13,590 nt of DNA, from contig JAFZOC010000139.1 of the NCBI GenBank assembly GCA_017550765.1, positions 1 to 13,590 of the forward strand. Reading direction: 5' to 3'. Within the stretch, counting starts at the first letter, position 1. Each line of letters starts with the position of its first letter. The position numbers and the translations under genes were made by a program. This DNA comes from Oscillospiraceae bacterium. GTDB lineage: Bacteria > Bacillota_A > Clostridia > Oscillospirales > Oscillospiraceae. The notes beneath the pieces are model-generated. The model saw nothing but the letters and a program-made list of their open reading frames with translations. It ran no database searches and was not told where the DNA came from. Below are positions 6,888-13,534 of this stretch, in pieces.

Positions 6888-8018
6888 ATGAAAGCTGACT
6901 ATCTCCTCCGCGGCGGGCGCGTGATCGACCCTTCTGCCGGGACCGACGAGATCCGTGACGTGGCGATCCGCGGCGATCGGATCGTCGAGGCCGATGACGC
7001 CGCGCAGATCGTCGACATCGCGGGCTGCATCGTCTGTCCGGGGCTGATCGACTTCCACGCGCACCTGTTTTGCGGCGTCAGCGGCATCTCCATCGACCCG
7101 GATCTGCTGATCGCCCAGGGGACCACCGCGGCGGTCGACGCGGGCAGCGCAGGCAGCGCGAACTACGAGCGCTTTTCCGACATAGTCAGGCAGTCGCGCA
7201 TCCAGATCAGGAGCTTCCTCAACTTTTACCCCTTTGGCCAGCTCGGAGGCGGCGCAGTGGAGGACTACAGCCCGGCGCTCTGCCGCATCGACGATCTGGC
7301 GCGCACGATCGACGCCCACCGGGATGAGATCCTTGGGCTGAAGATACGCCTCTCCCGCGGCATCGTGCCGGAGGGCAGCGGCGCGGATGCGCTCCGGCGC
7401 TGTGTGGCGGCTGCGGACGAACTGGAAAAGCGCCTCGGCCTGCCGCTTCGCGTCTGCGTGCACACGACCGATCCTCCCGTCCCGGCCGGGGAGCTGGCGG
7501 ACTGCCTGCGTCCGGGCGATATCTTCTGTCATTGCTATCAGGGCGTGGGGGACCCCATCGTGACGAAGGGCGGCGCGATCGAAGCGGGCGTCCTGCGGGC
7601 GCGCGAGCGGGGCGTCCTGTTCGACGCGGCCAACGGCAAGAGCAATTTCAGCCTTGCGGTCGCCAAAAAAGCGCTCGCCGCGGGCTTTCTGCCGGACATC
7701 ATCAGCACGGACCTGACAGCCATGACGATCGGCCCCTCGCCCCATGTGGGGAGCCTGCCGCGGATCCTCTCCAAGTACCTCGCCCTCGGCCTCAGCCTGC
7801 CGGAGATCCTGCGCCGCTGCACGGAGATCCCGGCCCGGCTCATGGGGCTCGAGGGACAGATCGGCACGCTGCGGCCCGGCGCCCGCGCGGACCTTGCGGT
7901 CCTCAGGCTGGAAGACCGGCGCTGGGAGCAGCTGGACCATCGCGGCGAGGCGCTGCGCTGCGAGCAGCTCCTCGTCCCGCAGCTGACGGTCCTCGGCGGT
8001 GAGATCGTCACCGCCTGA
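6888..8018 (+). CDS. Amidohydrolase-superfamily metallohydrolase, cog3964-like (deacetylase/esterase type)
   Basis: 376-residue cytoplasmic TIM-barrel metalloenzyme. Visible metal-site residues are HAH (H57, H59) after the first strand, K152 in LGLKIRLSRG (candidate carboxylated lysine), H192 (VCVHTTD), H215 (FCHCYQG) and D275 (IISTDLT). N- and C-terminal beta segments (1-50 and about 325-376, with the GTLRPGARADLAVL signature) form the usual small domain. The pattern fits the amidohydrolase/deacetylase family once misnamed dihydroorotase. From memory, characterised members of cog3964 hydrolyse alpha-acetoxy carboxylic acids. An ester or amide of a hydroxy or amino acid is thus the best guess, not shown by the sequence. 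Dihydroorotase and D-aminoacylase are less likely. The start follows AAGGAG by seven bases. Co-transcribed with the AEC transporter gene; ends at a strong terminator. Confidence 0.85.
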   Translation: MKADYLLRGGRVIDPSAGTDEIRDVAIRGDRIVEADDAAQIVDIAGCIVCPGLIDFHAHLFCGVSGISIDPDLLIAQGTTAAVDAGSAGSANYERFSDIVRQSRIQIRSFLNFYPFGQLGGGAVEDYSPALCRIDDLARTIDAHRDEILGLKIRLSRGIVPEGSGADALRRCVAAADELEKRLGLPLRVCVHTTDPPVPAGELADCLRPGDIFCHCYQGVGDPIVTKGGAIEAGVLRARERGVLFDAANGKSNFSLAVAKKALAAGFLPDIISTDLTAMTIGPSPHVGSLPRILSKYLALGLSLPEILRRCTEIPARLMGLEGQIGTLRPGARADLAVLRLEDRRWEQLDHRGEALRCEQLLVPQLTVLGGEIVTA

Positions 8019-8024
8019 TAAACG

Positions 8025-8072
8025 AAACGCCCCCCTTGCGATCGTACGTGCCGATCGCAAGGGGGGGCGTTT
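8025..8072. terminator. Strong bidirectional terminator between convergent genes
   Basis: Bases 8025-8044 pair with 8052-8072 as a 20-bp stem with one bulged G and a seven-base loop. The stem starts seven bases after the metallohydrolase stop and ends three bases before the stop of the minus-strand hydrolase. GTTTTGTT follows on the plus strand and GTTTCGTTT on the minus strand, so it can end both transcripts. Confidence 0.93.
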
Positions 8073-8074
8073 TG

Positions 8075-10003
8075 TTATCGGATCACGACGCAGGCGTGGG
8101 CGCCGAGGCGCGGGATCGTGATGGTCAGCTCGCCGTCTATCAGGCTATATCTCAGATCGCCGGGCTCGTCCAAGTTCTCGCAGGACGCTGTCTCTCTGCT
8201 CCAGGGGATCGTCACCGTCTGGTCGCAGAGGGTCGCCGGGTCGAAGAAGCTGTTGCCGAAGTGTCCGCTGGCGTTGACGAGATGGATGACTTCGAGATCG
8301 CCCTTGCGGCCGCGGGTGACCTCCACCATCGGGCTGAGGCTCTCCGACACCGGCTGACAGCCGCAGAGCGAACAGAGGACGTACCGCAGAAAGATCAGCC
8401 AGTTGTCGAAGCCGTCGGTGTAATAGTTCGTGGCCGGGTACCAGGGGATCGTGACGCCCCGGCCCGCGCCGTGGGCCTTGCGCGTCGCGGCAGGATACGC
8501 TGTCGGCGCTTCGGTGGGATAGCACAGCTCCGGCGGGCCGAAGCGCTCCGGAGCGCAATAGGCGCCGAGCTTTTCCACGCCGTCCTCGTAGTCCCGCTCC
8601 CAATAGGCATTGCCGACCATGAAGAGCGGTCTGCCCGCCTCGGGCAGTCGAAGCGTCGCGCCGAGGGCGTCGCTGTTTTTCCGGCTCTCGCCGATGACGC
8701 CGAAACAGTCCAGCCTGGCGAGCTGGCCGCTGCCCAGCAGACAGCCGCCCTGCCGCACCCAGGCGTCCAGCTCATCCAGTACCGGCGGGGCGAGCCGCGC
8801 CTTATCCGGCAGGACGATCGTCTTGTATCTCTGCAAGTCTTTTTTGCCGAGACCGCCGGCGAGCGTCTCGTCAAAGAGGATATGCAGCTCGGTCAGGGCG
8901 CGGACCCAGCCGCGCTCCTCCGCATCGGGGATCACATAGGAATCGCGCACCAGCAGCGTGTCGGCGACGGACTCGACGCCATAGCACAGCGCCTCGTGTT
9001 CGGCGGCGTAGCGGAAGACCTTTTTCACCCGCTCGAAGGCCGAGCGGTCCTCCTTGTCGTAGAGCCGTCCCATCACGTAGTAGTCCAGGCCGCCGAGATC
9101 CGCCAGCGTCTGCCACAGCCGCAGCTCCTGCAGGGCGGGGCTGACCGCCACGTGGCGGTAGGCAAAGCCCATGAAGTCCACGTCGGCCACGTCGGCCTCC
9201 TGCCCCATGCCGCGGATCGCCCGGGCATTGGACGAGGCCTGATACTGCCAGTGGGGCAGCTCGCGCCCGAATTCGGAATTGGCCTCCTGCCGCACGTAGT
9301 CCACCGAGCAGTAGGCGAGTTCCGGGTCGATCTGCCGCAGCAGCGCCACGATCCGCTGCTTCTGCGCCGCCGCCAGCTCCTGCTGGAAGCGGAGATAGAC
9401 CAGGCTGGCCCTGTCCGTCCTTTTCAGCTCGGCGGGGATCTCCATGCCGAACTTTTCCATGAATGCCCTGCGGCAGGCCGCGCAGTGACAGGGGCCGTGG
9501 CGCTTCAAGCTGTGATCGACGATCACGCCGGTGGCCGTGCTCATGTTGCAGTAGATCCCGTCAAAGGGGATCTCGGAGAGCATCTCTTTCAAGATCTCGT
9601 CCATATAGCCGCCCTGATACCCGCCGGAGAGGCAGGTCTGCACATAGCCGTTGTAGTCCAGCTCGCTGCCGTCCGCGTGACGATAGGCCCAGTCGGGATG
9701 CCGCTCGAACACCGCGCGGGGGATCTTGGAAAAGTCCGTGCGGGCGATGACTCGGATCCCGGCTCCGTGGCAGCGCTCCACCAGACGCCTGAGATCGAAG
9801 CCGTCGAGATACGCGCTCTTCGTATGCTCGGCCAGCTTCGTATCGTAGCTCGCGATCAGTCCCGCGGCGTTGAGCATGACGACGTTGCAGGAAAAGTCCT
9901 GCAGCTCCGCCAGAAAGCGGTCCTCATCGAGATCCAGCGTGTCGATCTCCCGAAAATTCGCTTGGATCACACGCCAGGGCCAGCGCTTCCACCAGCTTTC
10001 CAT
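8075..10003 (-). CDS. Putative glycoside hydrolase, GHL6-like barrel plus beta-galactosidase-trimerisation-like domain
   Basis: 642 residues with no signal peptide or membrane segment, so cytoplasmic. Residues 1-340 look like a TIM barrel of the hypothetical glycosyl hydrolase 6 type, recognised from the RVIQANFREID start, GIRVIARTDFSKI (82-94), the HPDWAYRHADG loop (102-112), DGIYCNMSTATG (148-159) and the CHCAACRRAF cysteine cluster (172-181). Residues about 355-520 resemble the glutamine-amidotransferase-like trimerisation domain of GH42 beta-galactosidases (IVLPDKARL then VRQGGCLLGSG at 416-426). A C-terminal beta domain follows. The catalytic acids cannot be named with confidence. The likely role is to cut an oligosaccharide or glycoside brought in by the GPH symporter; specificity is unknown. 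Start 10003 is chosen for GGAGGAGG upstream. A promoter and operator-like site are visible. Confidence 0.75.
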   Translation of the reverse strand: MESWWKRWPWRVIQANFREIDTLDLDEDRFLAELQDFSCNVVMLNAAGLIASYDTKLAEHTKSAYLDGFDLRRLVERCHGAGIRVIARTDFSKIPRAVFERHPDWAYRHADGSELDYNGYVQTCLSGGYQGGYMDEILKEMLSEIPFDGIYCNMSTATGVIVDHSLKRHGPCHCAACRRAFMEKFGMEIPAELKRTDRASLVYLRFQQELAAAQKQRIVALLRQIDPELAYCSVDYVRQEANSEFGRELPHWQYQASSNARAIRGMGQEADVADVDFMGFAYRHVAVSPALQELRLWQTLADLGGLDYYVMGRLYDKEDRSAFERVKKVFRYAAEHEALCYGVESVADTLLVRDSYVIPDAEERGWVRALTELHILFDETLAGGLGKKDLQRYKTIVLPDKARLAPPVLDELDAWVRQGGCLLGSGQLARLDCFGVIGESRKNSDALGATLRLPEAGRPLFMVGNAYWERDYEDGVEKLGAYCAPERFGPPELCYPTEAPTAYPAATRKAHGAGRGVTIPWYPATNYYTDGFDNWLIFLRYVLCSLCGCQPVSESLSPMVEVTRGRKGDLEVIHLVNASGHFGNSFFDPATLCDQTVTIPWSRETASCENLDEPGDLRYSLIDGELTITIPRLGAHACVVIR

Positions 10004-10034
10004 CGTGCGGCCTCCTCCGTCGTTTTCTGATCGT

Positions 10035-10063
10035 ATCCTATGGGAACAGGACGGCCTTGTAAA
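10035..10063 (-). promoter_or_regulatory. Promoter of the GHL6-like hydrolase gene
   Basis: On the minus strand TTTACA (10063-10058) and TAGGAT (10040-10035) are separated by exactly 17 bases. The near-palindrome CGAAATTCG (10067-10075) lies just upstream of the -35. AGATTTAC (minus strand, 10066-10059) matches the garR promoter octamer at the same distance from the -10. Confidence 0.6.
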
Positions 10064-10088
10064 TCTCGAAATTCGTCTGCACGTTCTC

Positions 10089-10101
10089 AAATTTGTTATC
10101 C
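10089..10101. promoter_or_regulatory. Operator-like element, copy B (AAATTTGTTATCC)
   Basis: The element matches copy A in 12 of 13 positions and is also 48 bases from the minus-strand -10 (10041-10088). Further AT-rich relatives lie nearby: CTAATTTGAGG (10114-10124) and GCAAATTTT (10133-10141). These form an inverted pair, AATTTG (10116-10121) with CAAATT (10134-10139), upstream of the hydroxyacid dehydrogenase gene. Confidence 0.55.
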
Positions 10102-10203
10102 TGTGCCAGAAAGCTAATTTGAGGAATAAAAAGCAAATTTTCGTCTATGCAAGGCGTCTGCGCTGTGTCATACTGCAGGCAGAAAACAAAGGAGGCCCCT
10201 CCT

Positions 10204-11310
10204 ATGCCGAAGATCAGCAAGGTCGTCACGACCGTATGGTACAACAAGCAGAATATGCGCGAACTGCGCCGTGTCTTCCCGGATGCGCAGTTCGTCTACG
10301 TGGACTTCTATGATAAAGAGCGCTTGGCCGCGGAAGTGAAGGACGCGGACGTGGCGATCGTCATGGGCGACGTCGACCCCTGTCTGCTGGGCGAGAACAG
10401 CCTGAAATGGATCCAGTGCGACCACGCGGGGCTCAACGGCTCCGCCCGGCCCGAGGTCTTTGCCCGCGGCATCCCCGTGACCGGCGCTGCCGGGCGCAGC
10501 GCCCCGGTGCTGGCCGAGCACGCGATCTATTTCATGCTCCAGAGCTGCTATCATACCAAAGAACTGCTGGCCGCCCAAGATAAAGGGCAGTGGGGCGTGG
10601 AGGGCTCCGGGAGCTGGCGCGGCCTGTTCGGCCGCACCGCCGGCATCATCGGCATGGGCCACAACGGCCGGGAGCTGGCCGCGCGCCTGCACGCCCTGGG
10701 CATGAGGATCGTCGCCTGGAACCGCTCGCCCATCCAGGGCCTGGACTACATCGGGCAGAAGCTCTGCGGCAGGGACGGCGACAGCATCGAGCCGCTGCTG
10801 TGGCAGTCCGATCACATCATCCTCACCGTCGCGCTGACGGACGAGACGTATCACATGATCAACAAGGAAAGCCTCCGGCAGGTCAAGCCCGGCGCCTTTC
10901 TGGTCAACATGGCGCGCGGCGGTCTGGTCTGCACGGAGGATCTGATCGAGGCGCTGGAGAACGGTACGCTCTCCGGCGCGGGGCTGGACGTGTTCGAGGA
11001 GCAGCCTCTCTCGCCGGATTCGCCCTTGTGGCACATGCCCACGGTGTATATCACGCCCCACTGCACCCCGCAGGTGCCCGACCGGCAGGCAGCCACCATC
11101 GCCATCATCCGCGAGAACGCCCGGCGCTTCGAGGCCGGCGAGCCGCTTTTGAATCTGATGCGGCCCTCCGACGCGGTCTCCGGAAAGCCGATTGAGAGCG
11201 GCTGGGCGCGGATGATGGATCCCGGTCTGACAAAAGAGCAGATCGCAGCCATGCCGCTGGACAAGGTTCTGGGCGAACGCGGCTGGCGCGACCCGAGCGA
11301 GTGGATGTAA
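10204..11310 (+). CDS. D-2-hydroxyacid dehydrogenase family protein (NAD(P)-dependent)
   Basis: 368-residue cytoplasmic oxidoreductase predicted to interconvert a D-2-hydroxyacid and a 2-oxoacid. The nucleotide-binding GIIGMGHNG is at 147-155. The catalytic set is complete: R238 in NMARGG, E265 in DVFEEQPL, H286 in ITPHCT. The second strand ends in WNRS (172-175) rather than an acidic residue, which suggests NADP(H) preference (inference). After the usual end of the domain near 318, about 50 further residues form an extra C-terminal segment (GLTKEQIAAMPLDKVLG). This is longer than typical glyoxylate/hydroxypyruvate reductases. The start follows AAAGGAGG. It is 12 bases ahead of the PPC-domain gene and divergent from the GHL6-like hydrolase gene. 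The substrate is not known; a hydroxyacid from the local pathway is likely. Confidence 0.9.
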   Translation: MPKISKVVTTVWYNKQNMRELRRVFPDAQFVYVDFYDKERLAAEVKDADVAIVMGDVDPCLLGENSLKWIQCDHAGLNGSARPEVFARGIPVTGAAGRSAPVLAEHAIYFMLQSCYHTKELLAAQDKGQWGVEGSGSWRGLFGRTAGIIGMGHNGRELAARLHALGMRIVAWNRSPIQGLDYIGQKLCGRDGDSIEPLLWQSDHIILTVALTDETYHMINKESLRQVKPGAFLVNMARGGLVCTEDLIEALENGTLSGAGLDVFEEQPLSPDSPLWHMPTVYITPHCTPQVPDRQAATIAIIRENARRFEAGEPLLNLMRPSDAVSGKPIESGWARMMDPGLTKEQIAAMPLDKVLGERGWRDPSEWM

Positions 11311-11322
11311 GGAGGGTGTACG

Positions 11323-11748
11323 ATGGAATACGAATGCTTTGGCTCTCATGTGATCGTCCGCATGGACCCCGGTGAGGAGCTTCTGGAACAGCTGGCCGTC
11401 GTCGCGGGAAAGGAAGAGATCCGGCTCGCGTCTGTCTCCGGGCTGGGCGCGGTCAACGCGTTCACCGTCGGCGTGTACAAGACGGTCGAAAAGCAGTATC
11501 TGTCCAGGCGCTTTACCGGCGCATTCGAGATCGTCTCCCTGACCGGGACGATCACGACGAAGGACGGCGCGTTCTATCCGCATCTGCATATGAGCGCCGG
11601 GAACGAGTGCGGCGCGGTCTTCGGCGGGCATCTGAACAGCGCGGTGGTGAGCGCCACCGCGGAGCTGGTCCTCAGTTTGATCGACGGCACGGTCGAACGC
11701 CGCTTTGACGATACGATCGGGCTGAATCTGATGCACTTCGGCGACTGA
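11323..11748 (+). CDS. PPC/DUF296 domain protein
   Basis: 141-residue single-domain protein of the plants-and-prokaryotes-conserved (PPC) fold. Visible marks are SVSGLGAVNAFTVGVY (37-52), SLTGTIT (72-78), HLHMS (87-91, with H87 and H89) and GGHL (101-104, H103). The histidine trio is the probable metal site seen in this family. The protein has no AT-hook, so a DNA-binding role like plant homologues is not indicated. The biochemical function of bacterial stand-alone PPC proteins is unsettled. It follows the dehydrogenase stop by 12 bases with GGAGGG as ribosome binding site, so it is translationally close to that enzyme and likely serves the same pathway. Small-ligand binding or catalysis is possible. 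Confidence 0.88.
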   Translation: MEYECFGSHVIVRMDPGEELLEQLAVVAGKEEIRLASVSGLGAVNAFTVGVYKTVEKQYLSRRFTGAFEIVSLTGTITTKDGAFYPHLHMSAGNECGAVFGGHLNSAVVSATAELVLSLIDGTVERRFDDTIGLNLMHFGD

Positions 11749-11762
11749 CGTCGAGCGATCCG

Positions 11763-11846
11763 CCAAAACGGGAGCGTGAGCCTTTCCGGGAGCTCGCCGA
11801 CGACGTCCACCTCGTTCGTTCGGACAGCGTGCGGAGCTCGTTTTGG
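11763..11846 (+). terminator. Structured region after the dehydrogenase-PPC operon, possible terminator
   Basis: CCAAAACG (11763-11770) can pair with CGTTTTGG (11839-11846). As an alternative, GAGCTCGC (11790-11797) can pair with 11831-11839 (one bulge), enclosing a small GTCC/GGAC stem, and is followed by TTTT (11841-11844). The alternatives are mutually exclusive, so a switch-like role cannot be dismissed, but a simple terminator of the upstream operon is most likely. Confidence 0.35.
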
Positions 11847-11857
11847 TCCTGTCGCGC

Positions 11858-11886
11858 TTGACTTGCGCGTCGATGCGTGGTATAAA
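11858..11886 (+). promoter_or_regulatory. scfA promoter
   Basis: TTGACT (11858-11863) and TATAAA (11881-11886) are separated by 17 bases, the best sigma-A-type promoter in the window. Transcription would begin near 11893, giving a leader of about 32 bases that ends in GGAGG (11912-11916), eight bases before the scfA ATG. CGCGC (11853-11857) and GCGCG (11865-11869) flank the -35 as an inverted repeat and may form a repressor site. Confidence 0.82.
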
Positions 11887-11924
11887 AGGATAGTATCTGA
11901 AAACTCGACCTGGAGGACTATACA

Positions 11925-12071
11925 ATGGAACACATCCTTACCCTGAAGACCCGCGATCTCTGCGAGAGCGCTGTGAACGGCGGCTGCGGCGAGTGCCAGA
12001 CCTCTTGCCAGTCCGCCTGCAAGACCAGCTGCGGTATCGCCAATCAGAAGTGTGAGAACACCGAAGAGTGA
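11925..12071 (+). CDS. scfA: SCIFF (six-cysteine) ranthipeptide precursor
   Basis: 48-residue ribosomally made peptide recognised by the near-invariant GGCGECQTSCQSACKTSC block at 19-36. It is a substrate for thioether formation by the radical-SAM enzyme encoded next door. The core cysteines are C21, C24, C28, C32, C36 and C43. A seventh, C13, lies in the leader (TRDLCESA). By recalled alignment to the characterised CteA peptide, the thioether joins Cys32 to a Thr at position 37; here residue 37 is Gly (SCGIANQ). T34, S35 and T26 are other hydroxyl residues near the ring cysteines. Own strong promoter, good ribosome binding site (GGAGG), and a terminator directly behind suggest high expression relative to the maturase. 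The function of SCIFF peptides is not settled. Confidence 0.95.
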   Translation: MEHILTLKTRDLCESAVNGGCGECQTSCQSACKTSCGIANQKCENTEE

Positions 12072-12085
12072 TCGGGAAAAACTCG

Positions 12086-12115
12086 AATGCCGCCATGGGA
12101 CATGGCGGCATTTTT
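12086..12115 (+). terminator. Intrinsic terminator between scfA and scfB
   Basis: Bases 12086-12097 pair with 12101-12112 as a perfect 12-bp stem with a three-base loop. The T-run at 12111-12115 forms the end of the stem and the tract behind it. It lies 14 bases after the scfA stop and 30 bases before the scfB start. Partial read-through would give much precursor and little maturase from the same promoter. I see no strong separate scfB promoter in the 74-base gap. Confidence 0.85.
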
Positions 12116-12145
12116 CTTGGAAACAGCGTTTTGAGGTGAACTGTC

Positions 12146-13534
12146 ATGATCCATGCGTATAAGCTCGGCGGCTATAACATCGTGCTGGATATCTGCTCCG
12201 GCGCGGTCCACGCGGTGGACGAGCTGGCCTTCGACGTCATCTCCCGCTTCGAGCAGGCGGACCGGGAGAGCATCGTCACGGAACTGCTGGAAAAGCACCG
12301 GGACGATCCCGCCTACACCGAGGAGGAGATCTTGCGCTGCTACGGGCAGGTCGCGGCCCTCAAGGCCGACGGGCAGCTCTTCACGCCGGACGACTACGCC
12401 CCCATGGCGGGCAGGTTCAAGGAGAAGAGCGCCGGCGTCATCAAGGCGCTGTGCCTGCATGTGGCCCATACCTGCAACCTGAACTGCGCCTACTGCTTCG
12501 CCAGCCAGGGCAAGTACCACGGCGAGCGGGCTCTCATGAGCCCGGAGGTCGGCAAGCGGGCCCTGGACTTCCTGATCGAGCATTCCGGCACGCGGCACAA
12601 CCTGGAAGTGGACTTCTTCGGCGGCGAGCCGCTGATGAACTGGGACGTGGTCAAGGACCTGGTGGCCTACGCCCGCGCCCGGGAGACGGAGGCGGGAAAG
12701 CATTTCCGCTTCACGCTCACCACCAACGGGATGCTGATCGACGACGAAGTCATCGACTTCTGCAACAGAGAGATGAGCAACGTGGTGCTCAGTCTGGATG
12801 GCCGCAAGGAGATCCACGACCGTTTCCGGGTGGACTATGCAGGGAACGGCAGCTGGGAGCGGATCGTGCCCAAGTTCCAGAAGCTGGTGGCCGCCCGCGG
12901 CGGAAAGAACTACTACATGCGCGGCACTTTCACCCACGCCAACCCTGACTTCCTGCAGGATATCCGGCAGATGCTGGACCTGGGCTTCACAGAGCTGAGC
13001 ATGGAGCCGGTGGTCTGCGCGCCGGAGGACCCCTCCGCCCTCATGCCGGAAGACATCGAGATCGTCAAGGGCCAGTACGAGGAGCTGGCCCTGCTGATGG
13101 ATCAGCGGCGGCGCGAGGGCAGGCCGTTCACCTTCTACCACTACATGATCGACCTGGCGGGAGGCCCCTGCATCTACAAACGCATCTCCGGCTGCGGCTC
13201 CGGCACGGAGTATATGGCCGTGACCCCCTGGGGCGACCTGTACCCCTGCCATCAGTTCGTGGGCGAAGAGCGCTTCAAACTGGGCGACATCTGGCACGGC
13301 CTCGGCAACGAAGAGGTCCAGCGCGATTTCGCCGCCTGCAACGTCTATGCCAAGCCCGAATGCCGCACGTGCTGGGCCAGGCTCTACTGCTCCGGCGGCT
13401 GCGCGGCCAACGCCTACCACGCCACCGGCTCCATCACCGGCGTATACGAGGCCGGCTGCGAGCTCTTCCGCAAGCGTATGGAGTGCGCGATCTGGCTGGA
13501 GGCGGTGCGCCTGTCCGGCGGCGGTGAGGCATGA
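12146..13534 (+). CDS. scfB: Radical-SAM/SPASM thioether-forming SCIFF peptide maturase
   Basis: 462-residue cytoplasmic iron-sulfur enzyme that links a cysteine sulfur of the scfA peptide to a carbon of another residue. Residues 1-95 match the place of the leader-binding RiPP recognition domain. The radical-SAM cluster motif CNLNCAYC has C110, C114 and C117, followed by GGEPL at 159-163 for SAM binding. The SPASM domain carries C350, C368, C398, C406, C409, C415, C419 and C438 in the expected CX2CX5CX3C order (CRTCWARLYCSGGC), enough for two auxiliary 4Fe-4S clusters. The length equals characterised CteB-type enzymes. The start follows GAGGTGA. It is in the same direction as scfA behind a terminator, and its stop overlaps the start of the next gene (ATGA). 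Confidence 0.96.
   Translation: MIHAYKLGGYNIVLDICSGAVHAVDELAFDVISRFEQADRESIVTELLEKHRDDPAYTEEEILRCYGQVAALKADGQLFTPDDYAPMAGRFKEKSAGVIKALCLHVAHTCNLNCAYCFASQGKYHGERALMSPEVGKRALDFLIEHSGTRHNLEVDFFGGEPLMNWDVVKDLVAYARARETEAGKHFRFTLTTNGMLIDDEVIDFCNREMSNVVLSLDGRKEIHDRFRVDYAGNGSWERIVPKFQKLVAARGGKNYYMRGTFTHANPDFLQDIRQMLDLGFTELSMEPVVCAPEDPSALMPEDIEIVKGQYEELALLMDQRRREGRPFTFYHYMIDLAGGPCIYKRISGCGSGTEYMAVTPWGDLYPCHQFVGEERFKLGDIWHGLGNEEVQRDFAACNVYAKPECRTCWARLYCSGGCAANAYHATGSITGVYEAGCELFRKRMECAIWLEAVRLSGGGEA

Noticed and set aside
6888..8018. Dihydroorotase or dihydropyrimidinase for pyrimidine metabolism
   Set aside because: No pyrimidine genes are nearby. The strand-end motifs (LGLKIRLSRG, VCVHTTD, FCHCYQG, IISTDLT) fit the cog3964-like deacetylase group better.
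10086..10110. Sigma-54 promoter, because TGGCAC occurs on the minus strand in the hydrolase/dehydrogenase gap
   Set aside because: The required GC-containing -12 element is absent at the correct spacing, and a sigma-A-type promoter at 10035-10063 explains the gene.
11763..11846. Riboswitch upstream of scfA
   Set aside because: The structured region lies upstream of the scfA promoter and is not in its transcript. A terminator for the preceding operon is simpler.
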